Below, piece by piece: positions 33,583 through 43,112 of a stretch of DNA of 64,000 bases. The notes under the pieces are model-generated. The model did not search any database. It was given only the letters and a program-made list of their open reading frames with translations, and was not told the origin of the DNA. Numbering within the stretch: position 1 is the first letter of the stretch; each line of letters begins with the position of its first letter. Source of the DNA: Parapedobacter sp042666505 (GTDB taxonomy: Bacteria; Bacteroidota; Bacteroidia; Sphingobacteriales; Sphingobacteriaceae); contig NZ_JBHTDN010000001.1 in assembly GCF_042666505.1 (NCBI RefSeq), forward strand, positions 992,001 to 1,056,000. The letters run 5' to 3'. A program made the position numbers and the translations under genes.

Positions 33583-33619
33583 CGGAGTTCATTCGGAGTT
33601 TATTCGGAAGTTAACCGAA
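33583..33619. repeat. 11-bp phased direct repeat plus inverted repeat, candidate operator
   Basis: CGGAGTTCATT (33583), CGGAGTTTATT (33594) and CGGAAGTTAAC (33605) start exactly 11 bp apart, one helical turn. The last copy also forms TTCGG-N7-CCGAA (33603-33607 with 33615-33619). It lies in the otherwise empty 311-bp interval 33457-33767 before the pseudouridine-synthase gene, so it may bind a regulator or architectural protein. Confidence 0.5.
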
Positions 33620-33767
33620 TATACTTAAAGTAAAATCAAATGAATAATCCTATAATTTTACAGTAAGCCATATCTATGGATTAAGCTTTGGAAGGACGTG
33701 GCATAAGGCCATAGCGGCATTTCAGGGAAACTTGCATATGAAGACATTTTTATCGTAGTTTGTAACC

Positions 33768-34511
33768 ATGAAAGTGCTCGACGGCCACACGGCCAAAATC
33801 CCACAGTTTGCTGACCTGATCCTTTACGAAGATGACCACCTGATTGTGATCAACAAACCTCCGTTCCTGGCATCGTTGGACGAACGTGAAGGGGGTGATA
33901 TGAGTGTATTGCGCTTGGCGAAGCGATATCACGCGGATGCCCAAGTATGCCACCGGCTTGATAAGGAGACTTCCGGCTTGTTGCTCATCGCCAAAGATCC
34001 GGAAACTTACCGATCGGTGTCCATCGAGTTTGAACGGCGGCGGGTGTCCAAGATATATCACGCGATCATTGAAGGTACGCATGTTTTTGAAGATTTGTTG
34101 GTCGACTTGCCGATCCTTAATTTGGGCAATAAAAACGTAACGATCGACCGGGCCAATGGTAAGCATGCAGAAACGTACTTCAAATCGTTGCGTTATTTCA
34201 AACATTATACCTTGGTCGAATGCCGGCCGATAACCGGACGCATGCACCAAATCCGCATCCATTTGGCCACGCAACACGCAGCCATCGTGGGCGACACACT
34301 GTACCGGGGCAAGCCGGTGTACCTCTCACAGATTAAGAAGCGCGGGTTTTCGTTGGGGAAGGGACAGGAAGAGCAACCGATTATGAGGCGGTTCGCGCTG
34401 CATGCGCATCAGCTGGAACTTAATATAAACGGTAAGGACCATCGCTTTGAGGCACCTTATCCGAAAGATTTTGCGACACTGCTCCGCCATCTCGAAAAGT
34501 TTGATGACTGA
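33768..34511 (+). CDS. RluA-family pseudouridine synthase
   Basis: The 247-residue protein has the RluA catalytic motif HRLDKETSGLLLIAK (about residues 63-77, catalytic Asp66), preceded by DDHLIVINKPPFLAS. Downstream are KSLRYFKHYTLVECRPITGRMHQIRIHL and IVGDTLYRG, typical of RluA/RluC. It lacks an N-terminal S4 domain, so the RluA/RluD-type rRNA or tRNA target is unresolved. It acts in the cytosol on 23S rRNA or tRNA uridines. It stands alone: the upstream interval is the operator-like repeat region, and the downstream gene opens the metal-efflux operon. Confidence 0.85.
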   Translation: MKVLDGHTAKIPQFADLILYEDDHLIVINKPPFLASLDEREGGDMSVLRLAKRYHADAQVCHRLDKETSGLLLIAKDPETYRSVSIEFERRRVSKIYHAIIEGTHVFEDLLVDLPILNLGNKNVTIDRANGKHAETYFKSLRYFKHYTLVECRPITGRMHQIRIHLATQHAAIVGDTLYRGKPVYLSQIKKRGFSLGKGQEEQPIMRRFALHAHQLELNINGKDHRFEAPYPKDFATLLRHLEKFDD

Positions 34512-34535
34512 ACGGGATTTCACAATAAATTTATC

Positions 34536-34543
34536 TAGTTTTG
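34536..34543 (+). promoter_or_regulatory. -7-like box (TAGTTTTG) abutting the DUF6660 start codon
   Basis: TAGTTTTG fits TAnnTTTG and ends 4 bp before the ATG at 34548, so transcription would start at or inside the start codon. No TTG is found at the usual -33 position. Either the box is chance, or the mRNA is leaderless. Confidence 0.3.
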
Positions 34544-34547
34544 ACGC

Positions 34548-34865
34548 ATGCGTTGGTTTCGCGTTATCTTGTGTTTTTACATGTCGGTATTGTCCTGGTG
34601 GCCTTGCGCAGACAGGCATCCCGAACGGTATAATGCTGGTATAACCGCTATCCAGCCGCTGGATCATGTACACGAACACGGTCCATGCAGTCCTTTCTGC
34701 GCCTGTGGCTGCTGTGGCGTGATCGTAGGCCTGCATTACGATTGGGGTTCTTTGTACAAGCCGATCGATTTTCCGTCCCTTACGGATGACGTCATCACCT
34801 ACGCCTTTCCGATACCGGATTCCATTTTAGACGCCATTTGGCAACCCCCCAAGTTTATCGTTTAG
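34548..34865 (+). CDS. DUF6660-type secreted Cys/His-rich protein of a metal-efflux operon
   Basis: A 105-residue protein with a short export signal (RVILCFYMSVLSWWPCAD) and a mature part rich in His and Cys, including HVHEHGPCSPFCACGCCGVI. This HxH-Cys cluster is suited to soft-metal binding. DUF6660 members lie directly upstream of CzcA-type efflux genes in Bacteroidota, as here, and may serve as metal sensors or chaperones. The function is not established. The czcA gene follows 136 bp downstream. Confidence 0.75.
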   Translation: MRWFRVILCFYMSVLSWWPCADRHPERYNAGITAIQPLDHVHEHGPCSPFCACGCCGVIVGLHYDWGSLYKPIDFPSLTDDVITYAFPIPDSILDAIWQPPKFIV

Positions 34866-35001
34866 TTCATTTCTGAAATCATTGCTGCCGCTTTCGATCG
34901 AAGAGGGACGGCCTTGTCATTGCATTCATCAATCGAACGATCGGACGCGCAGTTGATGCCTTGAGACAATTGCGTAAAAAATTGAGTTAATAACGATACA
35001 C

Positions 35002-38000
35002 ATGTTAGAAAAGATTATCAAGTTTAGCATTACTAATAAACTTATTATTGGCATGTTGACGCTGATGTTGGTTATCTGGGGGATTTGGAGCGCATCTAAG
35101 CTGCCGATTGACGCAGTTCCCGATATCACAAATAATCAGGTACAGATCATCACCATCTGCCCCACGTTGGCGGGGCAAGAGGTGGAGCAATTGGTAACTT
35201 TCCCAATTGAGCAAAGCATTGCCAATGTGCCCGATTTGGAAGAAATTCGAAGTATATCCCGCTTTGGGTTGTCGGTTATTACGGCTGTATTTGCCGAAAA
35301 TGTCGACGTCTATTTTGCCCGGCAGCTTATCAACGAGCGGTTGCAGGAAGCGACTGACCAAATTCCGGATGGGATTGGCAAGCCTGAACTTGCTCCGGTG
35401 AGTACCGGGCTTGGCGAAGTATACCAATATATTCTACACCCCAAGAAGGGGAGCGAAGGCAAATATACGGCTACCGATCTCCGGACCATGCAGGATTGGA
35501 TTGTCGCCCGTCAGCTGCGGGGTACGCCCGGTGTCGCCGAAATCAATAGTTTCGGCGGATTGCTTAAGCAATACGAGGTAGCGGTGAATCCCGACCGGCT
35601 AAAGGCAATGGGGGTGAGCATTCCCGAAATTTTTGCTGCATTGGAAAGCAATAATCAGAATACCGGCGGCGCCTACATCGACAAAAAACCCAATGCTTAT
35701 TTCATCCGGGGAATCGGTCTGGTCGGATCGCTGGCCGATATCGGCAGCATCGTGGTCAAGCGCCCGGCCAACAGTGTCCCGGTATTTGTCAAGGACGTAG
35801 CCGATGTGCGGTTAGGCAATGCCATACGCTATGGAGCCCTTACCTACAATGGCGAAGTCGATGCCGTGGGAGGAGTGGTGATGATGCTGAAAGGCGAAAA
35901 TAGCAACGAAGTGGTAAACCGAATTAAACAAAAAATTCCCACCATCCAACAGTCGTTGCCCGAGGATGTGGTTATTGAGCCGTATCTGGATCGCACGGAG
36001 TTGGTTGGCCGAGCCATATCGACGGTGGAAAAGAACCTTGTCGAAGGGGCGTTGATCGTTATTTTTGTGTTGGTTCTTTTTCTGGGAAACCTGCGTGCCG
36101 GACTGATTGTGGCTTCCGCCATTCCGCTAGCCATGCTGTTTGCTTTGGGGATGATGCGTCTATTCGGAGTCAGTGCCAACCTAATGAGCCTCGGAGCCAT
36201 AGATTTCGGCTTAATTGTCGACGGGTCAGTGATCGTGGTCGAAGCCACTCTCCATCATCTGGGGCTTCGTAAGTCGGTACATAAACTTACCCAACGTGAA
36301 ATGGATCAGGAGGTTTACGAATCGGCGTCGAAAATCCGGGCTACGGCAGCCTTCGGCGAAATCATCATCCTCATTGTCTACATTCCCATATTGACGCTGG
36401 TCGGCATTGAAGGGAAAATGTTCCGTCCGATGGCAATGACCGTGGGGTTCGCAATATTGGGTGCCTTGGTTTTGTCGCTCACTTATATACCCATGATGTG
36501 CGCCTTGTTGTTGCCCAAAACATGGAATAAAAAAGCGACGTTTTCAGACCGCATGATGGCGTATCTTCACCGGATATACGAGCCGCTGCTTGCCAAAGCC
36601 ATCCGTATTAAGTATGTGCTGATCGGCGGAACCGTAGCCGTATTTGCACTGTCGGTTTTTGTGTTTTCACGAATGGGAAGCGAGTTTATTCCGAACCTTG
36701 ACGAAGGGGATTTTGCCTTCCATTGTATTTTGCCGCAGGGAACTTCGTTAAGTCAAAGTATGGAAACATCCATGCAGGCTTCACGGATTTTGAAGGGATT
36801 TGATGAAGTAAAAATGGTGGTTGGTAAAACCGGTGCGGCCGAAGTGCCTACCGATCCCATGCCGCCGGAAGCTACGGACATGATGATTATTCTGAAATCG
36901 CGGAATCAGTGGCCGGCAGCCAAAAGTTATCAGGAATTGGCCGGCGAAATGATGGAAGCGTTGGAGGTTATTCCGGGTGTATTCTTCGAAGCCAATCAAC
37001 CTATCCAGATGCGTTTCAATGAATTGATGACCGGAATCCGTCAGGACGTGGCGGTCAAGATTTTCGGTGAGAATTTGGATACATTACGGGTTTATGCCGA
37101 TCGTGTGTCGGCAATCATCGGACAGGTGCCGGGAACGACTACACCGCAGGTGGAACGTATCGCCGGATTGCCCCAGATCAATGTGGTTTACGACCGGACG
37201 CGCATTGCCAATTACGGGCTGAACGTTTCCGACCTGAACGATATCCTAAGTACGGGCTTTGCGGGTAAACGAGCGGGGATGGTCTTTGAAAATGAACGGC
37301 GGTTCGATTTGGTGGTCCGTCTGGACAGCATCCATCGCACATCGATTGACGATGTCCGTAACCTCTGGGTGCCGCTTCCAGATGGCCGTCAGGTGCCACT
37401 TTCACAGCTTGCGGATATTTCTGTCAAGATCGGTCCCGCGCAAATCAGTCGTGAAGAAGGAAAACGGCGGATTGTCATCGGTTTCAACCTGGACGGCCGG
37501 GACGTTGGGAGTGTCGTTTCCGAAATCCAGGATCGATTGAATCAGCAGGTGAAGCTGCCACCGGGGTACTATTATACGTACGGTGGTATGTTCGAAAACC
37601 TGCAGGAAGCGTCACAGCGCCTGTTAGTTGCGGTGCCGGCTTCGCTGCTATTGATTTTTATATTGCTTTATTTCACTTTTCACTCCTTTTCGCAAGCGAT
37701 TTTAATCTTTACAGCGATTCCCATGAGTGCCATTGGAGGTGTGTTTGCCTTACTGATCCGCGATATGCCATTCAGTATTTCCGCTGGAATCGGCTTTATC
37801 GCCTTGTTCGGTGTGGCGGTACTGAATGGCATCGTGTTAATCGGTACATTCAATCAGTTGCGGAAAGAAGGAATGACCGATGCCGTCCGGCGGATAGTGG
37901 AAGGTACCCGCATCCGTTTGCGGCCGGTATTGATGACCGCTACGGTAGCCAGTTTGGGATTCCTTCCCATGGCGCTCAGTACATCGGCGGGGGCCGAAGT

Positions 38001-39381
38001 ACAGCGGCCGTTGGCAACGGTAGTTATCGGCGGATTGGTGACTGCAACTTTTCTGACCTTGTTTGTGCTCCCTCTTTTATATGTTCTTTTTAGTACCCGG
38101 TCATTTCGGAAAAAGGCCGGCGGGCGAGTCGGAATTTGGCTTTTTGCGTGGTTGATCCCGCTGGGGGTATGGCCGGAAACCGCGGCGGCGGAAAACAGCC
38201 AGGATACCGTGCTAACGGAAGCAATGGCAGTGAAACTGGCGATCGAGAACAACAGCCGGATGCGTGCATCGGAGCTCCGTGTGGACGCGGCCACCGTACA
38301 AAAAGGCAGTGTGCTCGAATTGCCGAAGACCCAGGTAACGGGGCAATTCGGTCATTTCAACAGTCCGGAAAAAGACAACGCGCTGGAAATTTCACAATCC
38401 ATTCCGTTTCCCACGGTGTTTGGCGCCCGGGCAAAAAATTACGAAGCGGCGCGAAAGGGAGCTGAAATCCAGCGGGACATTTCCATAGCCGAATTGCAGA
38501 AAGAGGTACGGTCGGCTTATCACGAGGTCCGCTATCTGCAGCAACGGCAGCAACGGCTACTGCGCCTGGATACGTTGTTTGCACGGTTTGTCGCAGCGGC
38601 AAAGCTCCGGTATCAAGCGGGCGATAGTGGTCAGATTGCCGTGAGTATGGCAGAAACCAAACGGAGTGAGGTTCGGCTGTTAGTATTGGAAAACGACATC
38701 CGGCTTCGAAACTCAAGGAAAGAATTGTTTACCCTCATCAACGACGGCCAACCGTGGACCGTACCGGATGATATTCCGTTCCTTCCTATACCGTTAACGC
38801 AAATGCCAGATCCTTCTATCGGAGTCGCTCATCCGCTTATCCGCCAATATCAACAGCAAGCAGAAATAGCGTTGGGTAACAAACGGCTAGAGCTCGCCAA
38901 CGCACTGCCCGACTTTTCGGTGGGCTACGGTAATCAATCGCTGGTTGGAACGTATGACCGAGCCGGGCAACCCGAACGTTACGGTCGGGACAAGCGGTTC
39001 AGCTACCTCACGGTGGGTGTTGATATTCCATTGACCTTCGGAGCCAGTCGTGCCCGGCTTCGTCAACTTGACTACGAAGCCGAAGCGGCCAAGGCGGAGG
39101 CGAACAATCAGACTCAACAGATGAAAACGCGCATTGAGCAGGAGCTTGCAAATTACGGCCTTGCCACGGAGCGGTATCAATACCTAGATCAAGAAGCGCT
39201 TCCGAATGCGGCGAAGCTCCTTCAAGGCGCCGAATTGGGATATCGCATCGGTGAGCTTTCCTATATTGAATACCTCAATGCACTACAGGTCGTAACCGAC
39301 ACCGAGTTAGCTCATCTGCAGGCCATCGATGCCATAAATCAAACCGTTATAACCCTGCAATATTACCTTAATCAGAATTAA
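35002..39381 (+). CDS. CzcA/CusA-family RND metal efflux pump fused to a C-terminal TolC-type channel
   Basis: The 1459-residue protein contains a full HME-RND pump in residues 1-1035: first TM helix IGMLTLMLVIWGIWSASKL, periplasmic porter domains, the proton-relay segment IDFGLIVDGSVIVVEATLHH, and GSEFIPNLDEGDFAF. After TM12 and a second hydrophobic stretch (VGIWLFAWLIPLGVWP, about 1048-1063) it continues as an outer-membrane factor domain (VLTEAMAVKLAIENNSRMRA; KEVRSAYHEVRYLQQRQQ; LGYRIGELSYIEYLNALQVV). The second stretch may act as an internal signal for the OMF part. CzcA and CzcC are thus one polypeptide, a fusion known in Bacteroidota. The substrate is Cu, Ag, Co, Zn or Cd. The CzcB gene follows 5 bp downstream. 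Confidence 0.9.
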   Translation: MLEKIIKFSITNKLIIGMLTLMLVIWGIWSASKLPIDAVPDITNNQVQIITICPTLAGQEVEQLVTFPIEQSIANVPDLEEIRSISRFGLSVITAVFAENVDVYFARQLINERLQEATDQIPDGIGKPELAPVSTGLGEVYQYILHPKKGSEGKYTATDLRTMQDWIVARQLRGTPGVAEINSFGGLLKQYEVAVNPDRLKAMGVSIPEIFAALESNNQNTGGAYIDKKPNAYFIRGIGLVGSLADIGSIVVKRPANSVPVFVKDVADVRLGNAIRYGALTYNGEVDAVGGVVMMLKGENSNEVVNRIKQKIPTIQQSLPEDVVIEPYLDRTELVGRAISTVEKNLVEGALIVIFVLVLFLGNLRAGLIVASAIPLAMLFALGMMRLFGVSANLMSLGAIDFGLIVDGSVIVVEATLHHLGLRKSVHKLTQREMDQEVYESASKIRATAAFGEIIILIVYIPILTLVGIEGKMFRPMAMTVGFAILGALVLSLTYIPMMCALLLPKTWNKKATFSDRMMAYLHRIYEPLLAKAIRIKYVLIGGTVAVFALSVFVFSRMGSEFIPNLDEGDFAFHCILPQGTSLSQSMETSMQASRILKGFDEVKMVVGKTGAAEVPTDPMPPEATDMMIILKSRNQWPAAKSYQELAGEMMEALEVIPGVFFEANQPIQMRFNELMTGIRQDVAVKIFGENLDTLRVYADRVSAIIGQVPGTTTPQVERIAGLPQINVVYDRTRIANYGLNVSDLNDILSTGFAGKRAGMVFENERRFDLVVRLDSIHRTSIDDVRNLWVPLPDGRQVPLSQLADISVKIGPAQISREEGKRRIVIGFNLDGRDVGSVVSEIQDRLNQQVKLPPGYYYTYGGMFENLQEASQRLLVAVPASLLLIFILLYFTFHSFSQAILIFTAIPMSAIGGVFALLIRDMPFSISAGIGFIALFGVAVLNGIVLIGTFNQLRKEGMTDAVRRIVEGTRIRLRPVLMTATVASLGFLPMALSTSAGAEVQRPLATVVIGGLVTATFLTLFVLPLLYVLFSTRSFRKKAGGRVGIWLFAWLIPLGVWPETAAAENSQDTVLTEAMAVKLAIENNSRMRASELRVDAATVQKGSVLELPKTQVTGQFGHFNSPEKDNALEISQSIPFPTVFGARAKNYEAARKGAEIQRDISIAELQKEVRSAYHEVRYLQQRQQRLLRLDTLFARFVAAAKLRYQAGDSGQIAVSMAETKRSEVRLLVLENDIRLRNSRKELFTLINDGQPWTVPDDIPFLPIPLTQMPDPSIGVAHPLIRQYQQQAEIALGNKRLELANALPDFSVGYGNQSLVGTYDRAGQPERYGRDKRFSYLTVGVDIPLTFGASRARLRQLDYEAEAAKAEANNQTQQMKTRIEQELANYGLATERYQYLDQEALPNAAKLLQGAELGYRIGELSYIEYLNALQVVTDTELAHLQAIDAINQTVITLQYYLNQN

Positions 39382-39386
39382 TAATC

Positions 39387-40583
39387 ATGAAATCACTTTC
39401 GATCAAATGGATAGCGTTGCTTACATTAGTTGCCGCCTGTGGGGGACCGCGCAGTGAGCACGATGAACACGAACACGCACATAACGAACAGGAAGCCGAA
39501 AACACCGTCGCCTCCGTAACCGAAGAACAGATGAAGAGTATCGGTTTGCAGCTAGGGAACATCGAACGGAAGGCGTTGACGGCAACGTTACGCGTTAACG
39601 GCACGGTAAACGTACCGAACGCGAATAAAGCGGTAATCACCTCCCTTTATGGCGGGGTAATCAAAAAATTGAATGTGGATGTGGGAGACGCTGTAAAAAA
39701 AGGGGAAGTGATTGCTACACTGGTGCACCCCCAATTTATTGAATTGCAGGAAGAATACTTGAATTTAACGGATCAGTTGTCGTTAGCCGAGCAAGAGCGT
39801 AACCGGCAGCAACTCCTGACTGAAGGAAATGTTGGTGCTCGAAAAAATCTGCAACAGGCTGATGTTGAGTACAATAAGCTGAAAACCCGGCAAACGTCAT
39901 TGCGTGCTCAACTGGAATTGATGGGAGTGGATGTAAGTTCCATCAATCCATCTCACCTGTGGAGCACACTCTCGATTACCAGTCCGGTAAATGGTGTGGT
40001 TGGCGAAGTGTTTGGCAAGCAAGGAAGTTTTGTAGACGTTTCGACCCCGTTGGCAGAGGTGATAGAAAGTAGTCGGCTGCATGTGGATCTGAATGTTTTT
40101 GAAAAAGACCTTCCGGCCTTGAAGGTAGGGCAGCAGATTCATTTTGTGCAAACAAATAATCCGGCAAAAAACTACGACGCGCAGATCTATGCCATTGGAG
40201 CCGCGTTTGAGAACGACAGCAAGTCTATTCCGGTCCACTGTACCGTGAACGGCGACAAAACCGGATTAATCGATGGCATGAACGTTTCTGCGTTGATCAG
40301 CTTGGACAAGGCTATGCATACAGCGGTGCCCAACGAAGCGATTGTTGATGCGCAGGGGAAAAGCTATATTTTCCTTGTCGCCGACAAGTCGGCAGATTCA
40401 CCAGCACATGAGGGGCAGAGGGCAGTCGATTTCGAGCGTATCGAGGTAGTAACGGGTGCAAGCGACATGGGATATACCGCAATCACGCCGGCTCGTACAG
40501 TTGACGGAAATAACCGGATTGTGGTAAAAGGAGCATTTTTTGTCAACGCCATCCTTGCAGGAACTGCAGGTCATTCACATTAG
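39387..40583 (+). CDS. CzcB-type periplasmic adaptor (membrane fusion) lipoprotein
   Basis: The 398-residue adaptor has a signal peptide with lipobox LTLVAAC (Cys18) and a His/Glu-rich segment (RSEHDEHEHAHNEQEAE) that may bind the exported metal. Barrel-sandwich and hairpin domains follow: GVIKKLNVDVGDAVKKGEVIATL (lipoyl-like half), a coiled-coil hairpin (YLNLTDQLSLAEQERNRQQL) and VNGVVGEVFGKQGSFVDVST (second half). It links the fused CzcA/OMF protein to the periplasm. It ends 4 bp inside the oppositely oriented DUF72 gene, with no terminator visible. Confidence 0.9.
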   Translation: MKSLSIKWIALLTLVAACGGPRSEHDEHEHAHNEQEAENTVASVTEEQMKSIGLQLGNIERKALTATLRVNGTVNVPNANKAVITSLYGGVIKKLNVDVGDAVKKGEVIATLVHPQFIELQEEYLNLTDQLSLAEQERNRQQLLTEGNVGARKNLQQADVEYNKLKTRQTSLRAQLELMGVDVSSINPSHLWSTLSITSPVNGVVGEVFGKQGSFVDVSTPLAEVIESSRLHVDLNVFEKDLPALKVGQQIHFVQTNNPAKNYDAQIYAIGAAFENDSKSIPVHCTVNGDKTGLIDGMNVSALISLDKAMHTAVPNEAIVDAQGKSYIFLVADKSADSPAHEGQRAVDFERIEVVTGASDMGYTAITPARTVDGNNRIVVKGAFFVNAILAGTAGHSH

Positions 40584-41458
40584 AACAATTTTTCACTCGG
40601 ACCTCTTACATCAAGTCCGAGTGCTTTATTGAGTTGTTCGATGAAATATGCAGACAGAAGGGGGGACTCCAGTTCGACGTTTTGGTGGACAAAGAAATAC
40701 AGCGATTGCAGACCGGCATCGTACCATTCCTGAATACGTGTTACCCAATCATCCAGCCGTTTTTTATCGGTTGGGTGATTGGCTCCCACATACCGGATAA
40801 ACGCCGTGGGTGTGGTGAGCCGCATGTGCAGCATGTCGCGTCGGCCGGCCGTATCCACAAGTACGTTGGCCGCCTCCTGGCTTTCGAGTAATGTCCAAAG
40901 CTTCTGCCGCACGGATTCGTCCGCAAACCATTCTTCGTTTCGTACTTCAACGGCAAGTGGTGTCAACTTGGCGAATTTCTTGATAAAGGTAGCCAAGCGG
41001 TCAAAGTCCTTCGGTTTGAAATTGTCGTGCAACTGCAGAAAACTTACGCCGAGCTTTTCCTCAAACAGCGCTATAGCATCGCAAAAAGCGGTCATTTTTT
41101 CATCGACATTCAAAAGCCTCCCGTAATGACTGATGGATTGCGGTACTTTGGGGAAAAATTTGAAGTCGGCCGGTGTCTTACCCTTCCAGGTTTCTACCTG
41201 TGCTTTATCGGGCGAGTTGTAGAAGGTGCCGTTAAGCTCGATGCTATTAAATTGGGTCGCATAATAGACCAACTCGTCTTTTGTGCCGCGCGGGTAAAAA
41301 CCTTTAAGGTCCTGTTTATTCCATTTTGCACAGCCTACGTATACCTCCAGATCGCGTTTCTTTTTCTTGTGCTTGTCCAATAAGGTCAAGGTATCCGGGT
41401 GGGTGGGTGGCAACGTAAAGTCAACGGCTGTCGGGTCTTCTACACTTCCGAACTTCAT
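40580..41458 (-). CDS. DUF72-family TIM-barrel protein
   Basis: The 292-residue protein is a DUF72 member (YecE family, TIM-barrel-like). Landmarks are VYVGCAKWNKQDLKGFYPRG near the N terminus, FNSIELNGTFYNSPDKAQV, KTPADFKFFPKVPQSISHYG, and the C-terminal WVTRIQEWYDAGLQSLYFFVH with ESPLLSAYFIEQ. The biochemical function of DUF72 proteins is not established. It follows purH on the minus strand with a 12-bp gap, so it is probably on the purN-purH transcript. The 3' end overlaps the czcB stop codon by 4 bp. Confidence 0.85.
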   Translation of the reverse strand: MKFGSVEDPTAVDFTLPPTHPDTLTLLDKHKKKKRDLEVYVGCAKWNKQDLKGFYPRGTKDELVYYATQFNSIELNGTFYNSPDKAQVETWKGKTPADFKFFPKVPQSISHYGRLLNVDEKMTAFCDAIALFEEKLGVSFLQLHDNFKPKDFDRLATFIKKFAKLTPLAVEVRNEEWFADESVRQKLWTLLESQEAANVLVDTAGRRDMLHMRLTTPTAFIRYVGANHPTDKKRLDDWVTRIQEWYDAGLQSLYFFVHQNVELESPLLSAYFIEQLNKALGLDVRGPSEKLF

Positions 41459-41470
41459 GATGGAATTGTT

Positions 41471-42997
41471 TTAATGCTTAAAATGCCTCACGCCTGTAAT
41501 AACCATTGCCACGCCCTTTTTGTTGGCCATGTCGACAGATTCCTGGTCACGGATGGATCCACCGGGCTGTGCAATGGCAGTAATACCTGCTTCTGCCGCT
41601 ATTTCCACACAATCGGAAAACGGAAAAAACGCATCGGAAGCAAGGACTGCACCGTGTAGATCGAAGCCGAATGCTTTCGCTTTCTGAATCGCCTGTTTCA
41701 GGGCATCAACACGGGAAGTCTGACCCACACCGCTGGCAGACAGTTGGCCATCTTTCGCCAATACGATGGCATTGGATTTCGTATGTTTTACAATTTTGTT
41801 GGCAAAAAACAAGTCATTTAATTCCCTTTCCGAGGGGTGTTTATCGGTAACGGGGTTCATCTCGCCGGGACCTTCTATTACCGTATCTTTGTCTTGTTCG
41901 ATTACGCCATTCAACAATGTTTTGAACTGTTTGGTTGGCAGGCCAATTTGCTTGCGTTTGAGCAGAATACGGTTTTTCTTAGATGTAAGGAGGCGCAATG
42001 CGGATTCGCTGTATGCCGGAGCGATCAGCACTTCAAAAAATAGCTTATTGATTTCCTGTGCGGTATCTTCGTCGATTTCCCCATTACAGATAATCACACC
42101 ACCGAATGCCGAAACAGGGTCACAGGCTAAGGCATCTATCCATGCCGACAGAAGATCGGACCGGGTTGCAACACCGCAGGCGTTAGTGTGCTTTAGGATA
42201 GCAAATGTAGGTTCTTCAAACTCATCGATGAGTGCTACCGCGGCATCTACATCTACCAAATTATTATAGGAAAGCTCCTTGCCGTTAAGTTTATCGAAAA
42301 GCCTATCGAGGTCGCCATAAAATACACCCTTTTGATGGGGGTTTTCGCCGTAGCGGAGTACTTGAGTTCGCTGTTCGCTCTGTTTAAATACCGGGAGAGG
42401 CTCGCTTTGGTTAAAGTAATTGAAAATGGCCGTATCGTAATGCGAAGAAACGTTGAAAGCCCGTTTGGCGAAATCCTTCCGGTGCTCCAAAAACGTATAA
42501 CCTTCATTTTCGGTAAGGATGTCTGCCAAGCGGGTGTAGTCGTCTTTCGAGGCGACGATTACCACGTCATTGAAATTTTTGGCAGCTGCACGAATCAGGG
42601 AAATCCCACCGATATCGATTTTTTCGATAATGGCCTGTTCATTTGCGTCTGAAGCCACGGTTTCCTCAAACGGATAGAGGTCGACAATTACCAGATCGAT
42701 CTCCGGTATCTCATATTCATTTAGCTGTTGTTTGTCGGATTCGAGAGGGCGGCGGGATAAGATACCCCCAAATACTTTTGGGTGCAGGGTTTTTACACGT
42801 CCTCCCAGGATGGACGGGTATCCGGTGAGGTCTTCTACCGGTACAACCGCGTGTCCCAATTCGCGGATAAAAGACTCCGTGCCCCCCGTGGAATAAAAGG
42901 TGACACCCTGCTGGTTTAATAGTTCAATCAATGGCGCGAGACCGTCTTTGTAATAGACGGATATCAAAGCATTTTTAATTTTGACGGGATGGCTCAT
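41471..42997 (-). CDS. purH: Bifunctional AICAR formyltransferase / IMP cyclohydrolase
   Basis: The 508-residue PurH catalyses the last two steps of IMP synthesis. The N-terminal IMP cyclohydrolase domain (1-190) begins KIKNALISVYYKDGLAPLIE and contains LNQQGVTFYSTGGTESFIRE and GGRVKTLHPKVFGGIL. The AICAR transformylase domain shows KQSEQRTQVLRYGENPHQKG, AILKHTNACGVA (catalytic Lys-His), SAFGGVIICN, and the C-terminal SDAFFPFSDCVEIAAEAGI with QPGGSIRDQ. All motifs are intact. It follows purN by 115 bp and has its own -7 box at 43029-43036. Confidence 0.97.
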   Translation of the reverse strand: MSHPVKIKNALISVYYKDGLAPLIELLNQQGVTFYSTGGTESFIRELGHAVVPVEDLTGYPSILGGRVKTLHPKVFGGILSRRPLESDKQQLNEYEIPEIDLVIVDLYPFEETVASDANEQAIIEKIDIGGISLIRAAAKNFNDVVIVASKDDYTRLADILTENEGYTFLEHRKDFAKRAFNVSSHYDTAIFNYFNQSEPLPVFKQSEQRTQVLRYGENPHQKGVFYGDLDRLFDKLNGKELSYNNLVDVDAAVALIDEFEEPTFAILKHTNACGVATRSDLLSAWIDALACDPVSAFGGVIICNGEIDEDTAQEINKLFFEVLIAPAYSESALRLLTSKKNRILLKRKQIGLPTKQFKTLLNGVIEQDKDTVIEGPGEMNPVTDKHPSERELNDLFFANKIVKHTKSNAIVLAKDGQLSASGVGQTSRVDALKQAIQKAKAFGFDLHGAVLASDAFFPFSDCVEIAAEAGITAIAQPGGSIRDQESVDMANKKGVAMVITGVRHFKH

Positions 42998-43028
42998 TCG
43001 CTATTCAGCTATTTTAGTTTACGAGTCG

Positions 43029-43036
43029 CAAACTTA
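43029..43036 (-). promoter_or_regulatory. -7 box (TAAGTTTG) upstream of purH
   Basis: On the minus strand TAAGTTTG is a perfect match. Transcription would start near 43022, about 25 nt before the purH ATG at 42997. No -33 TTG is evident at the usual spacing. Confidence 0.45.
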
Positions 43037-43112
43037 GCTAATTTTGCGGAAAGTAAAAGCCTTTTATTCGCATGGAATGTTTGTGCCGGCGATGCGCCAA
43101 ACGAGCATGGAT

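Noticed and set aside
33583..33619. Possible CRISPR-like array
   Set aside because: Units are only 11 bp, with no spacers and no cas genes; it is a phased repeat or operator, not CRISPR.
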